The notes beneath the pieces are model-generated. The model had not been told where the DNA came from, did no database searches, and saw nothing but the letters and a program-made list of their open reading frames with translations. A program made the position numbers and the translations under genes. 64,000 bases of DNA from [Clostridium] leptum DSM 753 (lineage in GTDB: Bacteria; Bacillota; Clostridia; Oscillospirales; Acutalibacteraceae), in assembly GCA_000154345.1 (NCBI GenBank), contig DS480349.1:372001-436000 (forward strand), read 5' to 3'. Positions 40,431 to 49,247 of this stretch are shown one piece after another; position 1 is the first letter of the stretch; each line of letters starts with the position of its first letter.

Positions 40431-41306
40431 TCAATAGCCCCGGTTTGCCAAAGATTGGGCGAATTCCCTTAAAAATGCAGTGTCTTCAGAAAAGGCGGAC
40501 AGGGCGCTTTCCGCTTGCTGGGTCAGCTCGTTTACCAGCTGCTGCGCTTTCTCCATTCCTAATAGGGACACATAGGTGGATTTTTCGTTTTTATCGTCGC
40601 TGCCAACAGGCTTTCCCAGGGTTTCCGGGTCAGAAATCACGTCTAAAATATCATCTCTGATCTGAAACGCCAAGCCTACACAGGCGGCATATTCTACCGC
40701 CGCCTCTCTTTGCTTTTGATCCGCCCCGGCCACGGCGCATCCCATCTGCGCCGCCGCCTGAATTAACGCGCCGGTTTTCTTGCGGTCCATTTCCAATAGA
40801 ACCTCGATTGGCGCCCGTTGATTTTCATGCTGAAGGTCGATAACTTGTCCGCCGACCATTCCTTCCGCTCCGGCAGCCTTTGCCAATAAGCGCGCAGCCT
40901 CCGCTCCTCTCTGTGCTCCGGCCAGTTTTATGCTTTCAGGAGACAGAGCGGTCTCAAAGGCAAGAGTAAGCAGGCCGTCACCCGCCAATAGGGCGATATC
41001 CTCGCCGTATTGAATGTGGTTGGCAGGTCTTCCCCTCCTTAAATCACTGTTGTCCATACAGGGCAAATCATCATGAATCAGGGAATAGGAATGGATCATT
41101 TCCACAGCGCAGGCAAACGGCATAGCCGCCTGCACGTCTCCGCCGCATACCCGGCAAAATTCCAGGGTTAACGTTGGACGAATCCGCTTTCCACCCGCCA
41201 GCAGGCTGTATTCCATCGCTTCTATTACATCCTTCTGCAGGCAGTCCTTCGCCGGAAGATAAGACGCCAGCGCTTCCTCAATTCTTGATAAATATTGATT
41301 TTCCAT
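40431..41306 (-). CDS. ispA: Farnesyl/geranyl diphosphate synthase
   Basis: The protein of about 291 residues is a type I trans-isoprenyl diphosphate synthase. The first aspartate-rich motif is in LIHDDLPCMDNSDLRRGRP and the second in LAFQIRDDILDVISD; AGGKRIRPTL supplies phosphate-binding Lys/Arg residues. It elongates isopentenyl diphosphate to the C15 precursor of undecaprenyl and quinone lipids. Met at 41306 is preferred to the Met two codons earlier because GGGAGA abuts the latter. It lies 26 bases after xseB. Confidence 0.96.
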   Translation of the reverse strand: MENQYLSRIEEALASYLPAKDCLQKDVIEAMEYSLLAGGKRIRPTLTLEFCRVCGGDVQAAMPFACAVEMIHSYSLIHDDLPCMDNSDLRRGRPANHIQYGEDIALLAGDGLLTLAFETALSPESIKLAGAQRGAEAARLLAKAAGAEGMVGGQVIDLQHENQRAPIEVLLEMDRKKTGALIQAAAQMGCAVAGADQKQREAAVEYAACVGLAFQIRDDILDVISDPETLGKPVGSDDKNEKSTYVSLLGMEKAQQLVNELTQQAESALSAFSEDTAFLREFAQSLANRGY

Positions 41307-41332
41307 AGCCATTCTCCCTATCGATCAGTTTA

Positions 41333-41545
41333 TCAGCGATTAGCCTCCTGAGAATCTTCCTCTAGTTTGGAAAGCTCGGTGATTTTCTGCTCCGCCTTTT
41401 CCAGGGTTTGATAGCAGGAAGACGCCAATTTCGTGCCTTTTTCAAACAGCTTCAGGGATTCCTCCAAAGACTCTTCTCCATTTTCCAGCTTAGCGACAAT
41501 TTCCTCCAACTCCTGAATGGAAGCTTCAAAGCTTAGCTTTTTCAT
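41333..41545 (-). CDS. xseB: Exodeoxyribonuclease VII small subunit
   Basis: The 70-residue subunit (MKKLSFEASIQELEEIVAKL, with LENGEESLEESLKLFEKG) is an alpha-helical hairpin that binds XseA. AAGGAGG lies before the ATG at 41545. It overlaps the xseA stop by four bases (ATGA), so the two are translationally coupled. Confidence 0.97.
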   Translation of the reverse strand: MKKLSFEASIQELEEIVAKLENGEESLEESLKLFEKGTKLASSCYQTLEKAEQKITELSKLEEDSQEANR

Positions 41546-42762
41546 AAGATTTCCTCCTTGCTTTCCGGTAATACGCCGATAACCTGGCATTTTGCTTCCC
41601 CATCGGATAATTTCACCGTAATTCCATCATCCTTTTTCAGATCATTTACCGTTTTAATTAAGCTTCCCTGCTTTAATACCAGGGAATACCCCCGTCCCAG
41701 CACTCGGAAGGGACTGAGGGCATCCAGCTTGCCGCTGATAACAGAAAGCCTGTTTTCCGCTTTTGAAACACGCAGAAGGAAGCCCTGGTTCAGCCTATTG
41801 GAAACAGTATCCAGTAAAATGCGTTTTTGCTCAATAAAATGCAGCGGGGACCTCATCGCCGGCCTGTTTACAGACCAATCCACTCTGGCTTTTTCCGCTG
41901 AAATCCTGGAAGACACAGCCTGCTTCAGCTTCCGGCAAACTTGCAGGAAGTACGCCTGATATTCCCGCATATCCGGCACCGCCAGCTCCGCCGCCGCAGA
42001 AGGCGTAGGCGCCCGCAGATCCGCCGCAAAGTCACAGATGGTAAAATCCGTTTCATGACCCACCGCAGATATCACTGGGATTCGGGATTGGGATATCGTT
42101 CTCGCCAAGCTCTCATCGTTAAAGGCCCACAGGTCTTCCAAAGAGCCGCCGCCCCGCCCTATAATCAAAACGTCAATATCCGGAATCCGGTTCATTCTTT
42201 TTACGGCGTCGATCAGCTGCCCGGGCGCTTCTTCTCCTTGAACCAAAACCGGGCAGAAAATAATCTCCGCAGCCGGATCGCGGCGGCCTAAAATACTCTT
42301 AATATCCTGAACTGCGGCGCCGGTTGGCGACGTAATTACTCCAACCCGGGACGGAAATGGAGGAATCGGCCGCTTTCTCTGCGGAGAAAACAAGCCTTCC
42401 TTTTCCAGCTTCTGCTTTAATTGCTCAAAAGCCAGATTTAAAGCGCCGATCCCCTCCGGGCGCATATCTTCCACATAGAGCTGGTACTGCCCGGAAGCCT
42501 CATACACCGACACGCCGCCCCGCACCAGCACCTTCATGCCATCCTCAGGATGGAAGCGCACCCGGCTGGAATATCGTGAGAACATCACACATTTGATGAC
42601 GCTTTTTTCATCCTTTAAGGAAAAATAAAAATGCCCGGAACGGTAATGATCGGTAAAATTGGAAATCTCACCGGTTAAAAAAACCTGCTTTAGAGCATCG
42701 TTCCCATCCAGCAAGGACTTAATATAAAAATTCAACTGTGATACTGTAATAACCTGATTCAT
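41542..42762 (-). CDS. xseA: Exodeoxyribonuclease VII large subunit
   Basis: The 406-residue subunit has an N-terminal OB fold (FLTGEISNFTDHYRSGHFYF) and the catalytic domain with GVITSPTGAAVQDI, LIIGRGGGSLEDLWAFNDE and GHETDFTICDFAADLRAPTPSAAAE, followed by a coiled coil. With XseB it degrades single-stranded DNA in both directions. It overlaps both neighbours by four bases. Confidence 0.97.
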   Translation of the reverse strand: MNQVITVSQLNFYIKSLLDGNDALKQVFLTGEISNFTDHYRSGHFYFSLKDEKSVIKCVMFSRYSSRVRFHPEDGMKVLVRGGVSVYEASGQYQLYVEDMRPEGIGALNLAFEQLKQKLEKEGLFSPQRKRPIPPFPSRVGVITSPTGAAVQDIKSILGRRDPAAEIIFCPVLVQGEEAPGQLIDAVKRMNRIPDIDVLIIGRGGGSLEDLWAFNDESLARTISQSRIPVISAVGHETDFTICDFAADLRAPTPSAAAELAVPDMREYQAYFLQVCRKLKQAVSSRISAEKARVDWSVNRPAMRSPLHFIEQKRILLDTVSNRLNQGFLLRVSKAENRLSVISGKLDALSPFRVLGRGYSLVLKQGSLIKTVNDLKKDDGITVKLSDGEAKCQVIGVLPESKEEIL

Positions 42763-43706
42763 CCCAAGCCCGCCTTTATCGCTGTCAGAACCCCTACCCC
42801 ACCGGCGTTATCCGAAGAAAATTGGGGCTCGGCAAACATTGCGCCGTATTGTTTCGAAAAATATTCCCGCAAGATTGAGTTCGACATAACCCCGCCCGCA
42901 AACACAACCGGCAGCCTACCATACCGCTCCAATAGCCCTCGGCACATTTGATCCAACGCCGCCTTTACATATTCCAGGCAGAAGGCGGCGATATATGCTG
43001 GCTCTTTTCCTTCCCGCAGCAGCTTGATACACAGATTTTCCCCACCGGAGAGGCAGCAGTCATTCCCTTTCATTGCTGGCCTGGCCCCCCTCAAGCCCTT
43101 GCTTTCACAGGTCAGGGCCAGCCGCTCCAAAGCCGGACCTGCCGGAAAGCCAAGGCCCAGCATGACGCCCACCCGATCAATCAGCTGACCAGCGTTTAAA
43201 TCTAAGGTTTTTGCCGCCAATTGGCAGGAAAGAATCCTCTGGTCATCCGGAGAAACCAAAAGCGCCTCTGTTGTCCCTCCGGACACATGGAACGCTAAAA
43301 ACGGCTGTTTCAAAAGCGAGAGGCTTCCGGAGGAATAAAGCGCCGCGGCGATATGCCCAGCCTGATGGGAAAAGGTATAAAACGGCACCTCTAACGCCGT
43401 GCTCAGCAGCCTTGCATAGGTCAGCCCCACGGTAAAACAGGGCATATAAGAGCCCTCAGCATCTCTAGGACGGGCGGAGACACCGACTGCACTAAGCGCT
43501 TTTCCGCAGCCAGGCTTCCAAAGCTTGTCCATTAATTCCGGAAGCTGCTGCACATGATGAAACACCGCGTCGCTTTGCCGCAGGCCCTTTTCTCCTTCCT
43601 TTACAGGGAGCAGACGCTTTACTTGGCAGATCTCATGGGCTTGGGCATCGTAAAGCGCAAGGGAGGTGGTGTAATTGCTGGTATCGATTCCTAACGCGAG
43701 ATTCAT
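42759..43706 (-). CDS. TsaD/Kae1 paralogue (peptidase M22-like)
   Basis: The 315-residue protein has the ASKHA fold of TsaD: LGIDTSNYTTSLAL at the N-terminus, the metal-binding HxxxH as SHQAGH, AFHVSGGTTE, and the C-terminal VFAGGVMSNSILREYF with SSDNAGGVGVL. It diverges from genuine TsaD (shorter, altered substrate region), and Clostridia often carry this second copy between nusB and xseA in addition to the housekeeping tsaD. Activity on tRNA threonylcarbamoylation is therefore uncertain. It overlaps nusB and xseA by four bases each. Confidence 0.82.
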   Translation of the reverse strand: MNLALGIDTSNYTTSLALYDAQAHEICQVKRLLPVKEGEKGLRQSDAVFHHVQQLPELMDKLWKPGCGKALSAVGVSARPRDAEGSYMPCFTVGLTYARLLSTALEVPFYTFSHQAGHIAAALYSSGSLSLLKQPFLAFHVSGGTTEALLVSPDDQRILSCQLAAKTLDLNAGQLIDRVGVMLGLGFPAGPALERLALTCESKGLRGARPAMKGNDCCLSGGENLCIKLLREGKEPAYIAAFCLEYVKAALDQMCRGLLERYGRLPVVFAGGVMSNSILREYFSKQYGAMFAEPQFSSDNAGGVGVLTAIKAGLG

Positions 43707-44107
43707 TGCGCGCTCTCCAATTCTTTGGCGACGGAGCCTAAAACACCGTTGACAAAAGAGGCGTCCTCCGTGCTTCCATAAGTTTTAGCAATTTCTACTG
43801 CCTCGTTGATGGAAACGCTGACTGGAATTTTTTCCTCATACAGCATTTCATAAACAGCGGTACGCAGCACAGAAACCGCGACACGGGATAAACGGTTTTT
43901 GGTCCAGCCGATACAGTGCTTTTCAATCATTCCATCGATTTCCTCGCCGTGCTTCTCTACGCCATGGAACACGTTCTGAGCGAAACCGCATATGGTAATA
44001 TCTCTGGCCAGCTGAGCGCTTTCCACCAGTTCCTCTAAGGAAGCCTCTTGAAATGTTCTCTCGAAAATCAGGAAAAACGCCTGTTCTCTGGCCTCATGTC
44101 TTTTCAT
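43703..44107 (-). CDS. nusB: Transcription antitermination factor NusB
   Basis: The 134-residue helical protein (MKRHEAREQAFFLIFE; RVAVSVLRTAVYEMLYEEKIPVSV-type segment; INEAVEIAKTYGSTEDASFVNGVL) is a standard NusB, which with NusE promotes antitermination on rRNA operons. It leads the nusB-xseAB-ispA-dxs cluster and lies after the spoIIIA operon terminator. Confidence 0.96.
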   Translation of the reverse strand: MKRHEAREQAFFLIFERTFQEASLEELVESAQLARDITICGFAQNVFHGVEKHGEEIDGMIEKHCIGWTKNRLSRVAVSVLRTAVYEMLYEEKIPVSVSINEAVEIAKTYGSTEDASFVNGVLGSVAKELESAQ

Positions 44108-44127
44108 ACCATTTCCTCCGAACCCAT

Positions 44128-44165
44128 AAAATTAGGCCCTCCAAAAGCATGGAGGGCCCTAAAAT
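44128..44165 (-). terminator. Terminator after the spoIIIA operon
   Basis: GGCCCTCC (44135-44142) pairs with GGAGGGCC (44151-44158); on the minus strand TAATTTTA follows. It separates spoIIIAH from nusB. Confidence 0.8.
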
Positions 44166-44232
44166 GAAACTGTCCAATTGTCAAACGTCCAATGCTTTTC
44201 ATTATTATACCACAAAATGAAAACCATTCAAC

Positions 44233-44835
44233 CTATTTTGCTTCTACAATTTTAATTTTATCAAAACTAATACCGGTTTGGCCCGCAACGATATCCTTGA
44301 TGGTGATCGCCTCGCTGTCTAAAAGCCCTTCAGAGGCCACCACTACGCTGCATTCGCCGTTCTGGATAAACGCGACACAGTCCGCAAAGCCTTTAGCTTT
44401 GATGAGATTCTCCACATTATTTTCCTGCTCCATATTCTGAGCGATAGCCGCCGCCTGGTTAAGCGCTTCCTTTTTAGCGTCGTCACTGGCATCTACCCCC
44501 TGGAGGATATCCTTAATCAGATCCGCCGCCTCATCCCTGGACTTTTCCCGAGTCAGCCGGGCATTGGCGAAATATCCGCTGGCGCTGGATGATACGCCGG
44601 AAGACACGTCGTCTTGCATAGAAGATGTGTCGGAGGAGTCGCTGCCGGAGCTCACGTCTCCGCCGGAAACGGAGTTATTGACATACTGGGCTTCTCCCAG
44701 CTCTTTTTGCGAAGAAGTGACGGTATTGGTGGCCAGCAGATCCCGGTTGTCAGAAAATTGCCAGTTCAGATATACGGCCGCCCCCAAAGCTACCACCAAC
44801 GCTGCTAATACTAATTGTCGTTTTCCAAAAGCCAT
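44233..44835 (-). CDS. spoIIIAH: Stage III sporulation protein AH
   Basis: The 200-residue protein has an N-terminal membrane anchor (LVLAALVVALGAAVYLNWQF, residues about 8-27), a Ser/Asp-rich low-complexity linker (about residues 40-85) and a YscJ/FliF-like ring-forming domain to the end. In sporulation it sits in the mother-cell membrane facing the intermembrane space and binds forespore SpoIIQ to form the channel. It is the last gene of the operon. Confidence 0.94.
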   Translation of the reverse strand: MAFGKRQLVLAALVVALGAAVYLNWQFSDNRDLLATNTVTSSQKELGEAQYVNNSVSGGDVSSGSDSSDTSSMQDDVSSGVSSSASGYFANARLTREKSRDEAADLIKDILQGVDASDDAKKEALNQAAAIAQNMEQENNVENLIKAKGFADCVAFIQNGECSVVVASEGLLDSEAITIKDIVAGQTGISFDKIKIVEAK

Positions 44836-44858
44836 CTTAAATTCCTCCTAATTTTGTA

Positions 44859-45404
44859 TTATGCTAATCGTGTGACAAAGACACGTTTTGAAGAAATATC
44901 CAGCGCCGTTGTCACCGCGCTGATGATCCTTTGCTGTACTACCGGCTCTTCTCCGCCGGGACAAACCACAACCACTCCTTTCACTGTGGGCTGTACCTCT
45001 GTAACCGCCAAAGCCCGTTCCGAGCCGTTGGCGTCTCTCACAGTAATATAACTAACCTCCGAGGTACCGGAGGTTTTGTCCCTGCTGGATTCCGTACTGC
45101 TTTTTTCCTGCGTAGCATATTTGGTCTCCACTCCGGTTTCTAAGGTAATCATTACTTTAGCTTCTCCCGCGCCGTCGATATGGGATATAATCTGAATCAG
45201 ATTTTCTTCCAGCTGGCTTGTATATTCCTGAGCCGAAATTTTATCCAGCGTTTCTTCGGCGGATCCGGAGCCTCCAGAGCCGGATGGGAAATAGCTGGAT
45301 AGAAAAATCAACGCGATGCCGATTAATCCTCCGATGATAATTAAATTTTTCCACCGGTCCGGGGCTTTGAAAAACAAGCCCCTTTTTTCTTTTTCCTCGT
45401 TCAT
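44859..45404 (-). CDS. spoIIIAG: Stage III sporulation protein AG
   Basis: The 181-residue protein has one membrane helix at about residues 19-40 (NLIIIGGLIGIALIFLSSYF) and an extracytoplasmic ring-building domain (ISHIDGAGEAKVMITLETGV, then VKGVVVVCPGGEEPVVQQRI). SpoIIIAG forms a large oligomeric ring in the mother-cell/forespore channel. It overlaps the spoIIIAF stop by four bases. Confidence 0.95.
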   Translation of the reverse strand: MNEEKEKRGLFFKAPDRWKNLIIIGGLIGIALIFLSSYFPSGSGGSGSAEETLDKISAQEYTSQLEENLIQIISHIDGAGEAKVMITLETGVETKYATQEKSSTESSRDKTSGTSEVSYITVRDANGSERALAVTEVQPTVKGVVVVCPGGEEPVVQQRIISAVTTALDISSKRVFVTRLA

Positions 45405-45859
45405 TCTACCGCCACTTCCGTCTGAATTTGGAGATGCTCTTCCAGGTACTTTTGAATCCTGATCTTATCCTCTGGATTGTCAGTGGTGACAATCAATTTA
45501 CTAATACCTATGCTGTCCGAGCTGGAAGTATCCATCACAGCCTCAACTTTTTTATAAGGAATTTGCGCTTCCCGCAATTTCTGCCCCACCAGCCCCTCTA
45601 CATTGTCCCGTGCGGCGTCAACAACCTGCTGCTCAAAATGAACGGAAAAGCTTTGAGCCTGAGAGGAATCAGATACTTCTAAATCAGGAAAGTGAAAATC
45701 CAAATTCGAAATGGGAGAAATCATAGCGCACAGTAAAAAGCCTCCCAAGACAAACCGCATAATTTTCTCCATTCTTCCCGAGGGAATAATCATTTCCAGC
45801 ATACAGCTGGCCAGAGCCGCCAGGCATAGGATCGCGGACCATTCCTTGATTCCGTTCAC
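45401..45859 (-). CDS. spoIIIAF: Stage III sporulation protein AF
   Basis: The 152-residue protein begins with GTG (VNGIKEWSAILCLAAL), chosen because AGGAGG lies nine bases upstream and the start overlaps the spoIIIAE stop as GTGA. Two N-terminal membrane helices are followed by an extracytoplasmic ring-building-like domain. Upstream in-frame codons lie inside spoIIIAE. Confidence 0.92.
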   Translation of the reverse strand: MNGIKEWSAILCLAALASCMLEMIIPSGRMEKIMRFVLGGFLLCAMISPISNLDFHFPDLEVSDSSQAQSFSVHFEQQVVDAARDNVEGLVGQKLREAQIPYKKVEAVMDTSSSDSIGISKLIVTTDNPEDKIRIQKYLEEHLQIQTEVAVE

Positions 45860-47019
45860 GTGTGTCCGCCTCCTATCAGTAATAACAGTACAGTCGATAT
45901 GATCAGGATCACCATACAGCACACCACTATTGCGATCATGGCGCTGATGACCTTTCCTACCGAGCGCAAAAGGACTGAAATTTCTTTAAGCTCGAACAAA
46001 TCTCCTACTACAGCGGAAAGATTAACTGCGGCCAGCCATAAAATCAATTCCAGCAGCACCGGTAAAAAAATAACTCCCGCTGCCAGAATCCCAAAAGCCC
46101 CGACTCCTGATTTCAAGACCTTAACGCAGCTCTGCACCGTTGTGTAAGCATCGCTGAGCGCACCGCCTACCACGGGGATGAAATTACTGACAGCGAATTT
46201 TACCGCTTTAGTACCCGCATTATCCGCCGCCACGCCAATCAGATTTTGGATGGTAAGCAAGCTGACGAAAATGGTCATCACAATGGAAAGCACCCACTTT
46301 ACCGCCTTATAAAACATTTCACAAATTCCATTAAATTTCAGGCGCGGGGAAATGCTGGATACAATGGAAAGCGCCAAAAAGATATTCAGCATGGGAACCA
46401 GAAAATAAGTGGAAAGCTGGGAAACCACCTCTCCGGCACCGATCATCATCATATGATAGGACGCCGCGCTGACGGTTTGTCCTCCGGCGATCATGATGCC
46501 GGCCAATACCGGCACATAGCACATCAAAAACATGGACGAGCCGTAAATAACCTCGGCGGTCTCCGCAATGCAGCTGACAATTGGCATAATGATCGCCGCA
46601 CAGACGCATAAGGTTCCCACAGTATTTACGACCCCGGAAAGAGGACGGTCCCCAAAGGAAACCTTGAGGCCCTCCATTAAGGCGCAGAGCAAAATCACAA
46701 ACAGCACCTGAAACATCGCGGCGAGAGGGCCTTTTGCCTGGGCCCGCGCCTGGCTTCCAATTTCTGAAAACACAGCTCCCGGGCTTAAATTTTGAATCGA
46801 CTGCCAGTCTGGAGAGGTCACACCCAGATTTTCCAAGCTGTTTTGCGTGTCACCCGGAAGTTCATCCCAAAGATCGTTGGCACCGCTGGTCTCCATCTGC
46901 TCCTGATAATACTCATCCAGGCTCGAAGCGCCTTCTTCGCCTGCCGCATGGACCTGCACGCCTCCAAACAATATTGCAGAGAGAATGAGAAAGATCAGCA
47001 GGAACAATTTCTTTTTCAT
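45856..47019 (-). CDS. spoIIIAE: Stage III sporulation protein AE
   Basis: The 387-residue polytopic protein has an N-terminal signal-like helix (KLFLLIFLILSAILFGGVQV) and about eight membrane segments from residue 90 onward. It is the main membrane component of the SpoIIIA complex at the engulfed forespore. It overlaps both neighbours by four bases. Confidence 0.95.
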   Translation of the reverse strand: MKKKLFLLIFLILSAILFGGVQVHAAGEEGASSLDEYYQEQMETSGANDLWDELPGDTQNSLENLGVTSPDWQSIQNLSPGAVFSEIGSQARAQAKGPLAAMFQVLFVILLCALMEGLKVSFGDRPLSGVVNTVGTLCVCAAIIMPIVSCIAETAEVIYGSSMFLMCYVPVLAGIMIAGGQTVSAASYHMMMIGAGEVVSQLSTYFLVPMLNIFLALSIVSSISPRLKFNGICEMFYKAVKWVLSIVMTIFVSLLTIQNLIGVAADNAGTKAVKFAVSNFIPVVGGALSDAYTTVQSCVKVLKSGVGAFGILAAGVIFLPVLLELILWLAAVNLSAVVGDLFELKEISVLLRSVGKVISAMIAIVVCCMVILIISTVLLLLIGGGHT

Positions 47020-47411
47020 GCTCCGCCTCCAATCAGGGAAAGAGCGGAGCCGGCAATTTGCTGGAATAAAGGCAGAGCCAGTATCACAATGAACAGCTTT
47101 CCCGCCAGTTCCACCTTAGCAGCCAGAGCCCCTTCCCCGGCATCTCGGCAGGAATCGGCGGAAAGCTGGGTTAGAAAACAAACTCCCAGGGTTTTTAGAA
47201 GAATCACGCCGTATTCGCCGCTAATGCCCGCAGCAGATATCAATTCCCGAATTTGGCTGATCGCGGGAGAAATTTTGGAAAGTATCATCCAGAGCAAAAG
47301 AGCCCCAGCGCCCAGACTGATAAGAATCGAGTATTCCGGGTTGTACTTTTTCAGCATCACCGCCAAAATCGCAGCTAAAATGGCGATGCCGGATAACGCA
47401 ACAATCTCCAT
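47016..47411 (-). CDS. spoIIIAD: Stage III sporulation protein AD
   Basis: The 131-residue membrane protein (about four helices, for example ALSGIAILAAILAVML and LIVILAL-type C-terminal segments) matches SpoIIIAD, which pairs with SpoIIIAC. It is two bases from spoIIIAC. Confidence 0.94.
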   Translation of the reverse strand: MEIVALSGIAILAAILAVMLKKYNPEYSILISLGAGALLLWMILSKISPAISQIRELISAAGISGEYGVILLKTLGVCFLTQLSADSCRDAGEGALAAKVELAGKLFIVILALPLFQQIAGSALSLIGGGA

Positions 47412-47413
47412 TT

Positions 47414-47608
47414 TTATAACCCAAATATGGTCTTGATGGTTTGAAACAGGGTATCTATTTGCTGGATAATCATCATCAAAACCACAATTAAGCCTGCAAG
47501 GGTAGTCATCATCGCCTGTTCCTCTCGGCCGGAACGCACTAAAAGCTGGTTTAAAACTGCTACAATAATGCCGATTGCTGCGATTCTAAAGATAAAATTT
47601 ACGTCCAT
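47414..47608 (-). CDS. spoIIIAC: Stage III sporulation protein AC
   Basis: The 64-residue protein has two membrane helices (FRIAAIGIIVAVLNQLLV and MTTLAGLIVVLMMIIQQ), the normal size and layout for SpoIIIAC. Confidence 0.94.
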   Translation of the reverse strand: MDVNFIFRIAAIGIIVAVLNQLLVRSGREEQAMMTTLAGLIVVLMMIIQQIDTLFQTIKTIFGL

Positions 47609-47635
47609 GGTATTCTTTTCCTTCCTTACGCTCTT

Positions 47636-48142
47636 TTACAAAAACAGCAAGGCTGTGGTGATTCCTAAGCTTAAGCCCAGCATTTGATACAGCTTTCCTT
47701 TTTTCACCTTGCACTCTCTGGCCTCCTCCAGCCTTAGCTTCGTCAGCTCACTGTTCAGCTTTAGATGAGACAGCTGGCCCTCTAAATCGCTGATTCCCAG
47801 GCCTTTTCCTAGGTCTAGCAGCAATTCGATATCCCCTTTTAAAAGCCCATTGTCCTTTGAGAGCTTTCCGACTCCCTGGCGCCAGGATTCAAAAAAAGAA
47901 TTTCCCTCCTGGATTTTTTCACGGCAGATTCTGAGCACTGGCGCTAAGCGCCGATAATCGCTGAATTTTTCTAAAATACGCTCCAGAGAACTGGAATCGT
48001 ATCGGATCTGCAAGGTCAATTCCGAAAGGAATTTTTGATATTCCTCAAAGAAAAGTGTTCTCGCCGTCAGCCTTTTAGATTGCAGATATCCAACCGCCGC
48101 CCCTGTCAGCACGATCATGAGACATCCCATCATTTTTATCAT
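47636..48142 (-). CDS. spoIIIAB: Stage III sporulation protein AB
   Basis: The 168-residue protein has an N-terminal helix (MGCLMIVLTGAAVGYLQS), a cytoplasmic helical domain related to GspF/T2SS platform proteins, and a C-terminal helix (LGLSLGITTALLFL). The ATG at 48142 follows AGG by eight bases; the GTG at 48151 would touch it. It overlaps the 3' end of spoIIIAA by 68 bases. Confidence 0.93.
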   Translation of the reverse strand: MIKMMGCLMIVLTGAAVGYLQSKRLTARTLFFEEYQKFLSELTLQIRYDSSSLERILEKFSDYRRLAPVLRICREKIQEGNSFFESWRQGVGKLSKDNGLLKGDIELLLDLGKGLGISDLEGQLSHLKLNSELTKLRLEEARECKVKKGKLYQMLGLSLGITTALLFL

Positions 48143-49085
48143 TCGGATCACCTACTTCATAAATTCCCTGTACTGTACCAGGCGCCGAACGTCCTTCCAG
48201 CAGCACAATTCTATAAAAAGCGCCGCTTTGCAGCAGCTGCATTCCCTGCGACCTACGGTAGATTTCCTCTAAGCTGCCCGCGTGGAGGGTAGTAATCAGC
48301 CCGACGCCGGCATTTAAGCCTTCCTCAATCGCAGCCGCCTCCTGGCGGCTTCCCGCCTCGTCGCAGATAATAAGCTCCGGAGAAAGGCAGCGCACAGCCT
48401 GGAGAATTCCTTCTCCCTTAGGAAACCCTGTAAGCACGTCGCTGAGTCCCAAATCGTTTTGGCATATCCCCTGAAAGGCTCCCCCCAGTTCCCCGCGCTC
48501 GTCTATAACGACTACTTTTTTCCCTTTTATCGAAAGCTGCCTGGCAAGATCCCGTAAGATAGTTGTTTTTCCGCTGGAAGGCGGCCCAGCAATCAGCAAT
48601 CCAGAAATCTCTTTGTCAAGCTCCCTCAAAAGCTCGTCGGCCGCCCCATAAACCTCACGCGCAATTCTGATATTCAAAGAGGAAATATCACGAATCCCGG
48701 AAACTCTATTTTCCTCATAAACCGCAGTGCCGCAGACTCCCACACGATGACCGCCCGCCATTGTGACAAATCCCTGCCGGATTTCATGCTGGTGGCTGTA
48801 TACCGAATAGCTGCAGCAGTGATGAAAGCTGTCTAAAATCTCTTGTGAGGAAACAATCGGCAAGGTGCGGTCAAATCGCTGAGTCAGTCTGCCTTGTTCC
48901 TTTACAAAGTAGGTTTCTTTCCCAGTGTAGACCGCGACCGGGCGATTGGCTCTTAAACGGATTTCCTGCGCTTTCTCTTTTACGGATTCTGGAATTTGAA
49001 ATAAAATTGTACGCAGGCTTCCGCACAGTCCTTGGGCGGCGCTGTCAAACGGCCGCTGATGAAGATCGAGAAAATTGGTTTCCAA
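48075..49085 (-). CDS. spoIIIAA: Stage III sporulation protein AA (secretion ATPase-like)
   Basis: The 336-residue ATPase shows Walker A AGPPSSGKTTILRDLAR, Walker B ELIICDEAG and TTLHAG of the GspE/T2SS ATPase family. It is taken to power the SpoIIIA-SpoIIQ channel. The start is TTG with AGGAGG nine bases upstream. The last 22 residues lie within the spoIIIAB coding region, longer than the usual overlap. It is the first gene of the operon; a sigma-E promoter is expected upstream, but I could not place one with confidence. Confidence 0.94.
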   Translation of the reverse strand: METNFLDLHQRPFDSAAQGLCGSLRTILFQIPESVKEKAQEIRLRANRPVAVYTGKETYFVKEQGRLTQRFDRTLPIVSSQEILDSFHHCCSYSVYSHQHEIRQGFVTMAGGHRVGVCGTAVYEENRVSGIRDISSLNIRIAREVYGAADELLRELDKEISGLLIAGPPSSGKTTILRDLARQLSIKGKKVVVIDERGELGGAFQGICQNDLGLSDVLTGFPKGEGILQAVRCLSPELIICDEAGSRQEAAAIEEGLNAGVGLITTLHAGSLEEIYRRSQGMQLLQSGAFYRIVLLEGRSAPGTVQGIYEVGDPNDKNDGMSHDRADRGGGWISAI

Positions 49086-49183
49086 ATTGCGGCACCTCCT
49101 TGTCCGGTTTCTATAGTTATGAATATGGACAAAGAGGAAAAGTTAGAACCGGACAAACCAAAAACCAGGAAAAGAAACTCAGC

Positions 49184-49223
49184 GGAAAATAAAAAATCCG
49201 ATGAGGACTAGCCTCATCGGATT
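49184..49223 (-). terminator. Terminator after ligA
   Basis: 12-bp arms AATCCGATGAGG (49195-49206) and the complement (49212-49223) with a 5-base loop, followed on the minus strand by TTTTTTATTTT. Confidence 0.9.
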
Positions 49224-49247
49224 ACGGAACAAATAAATTTTTTCATC

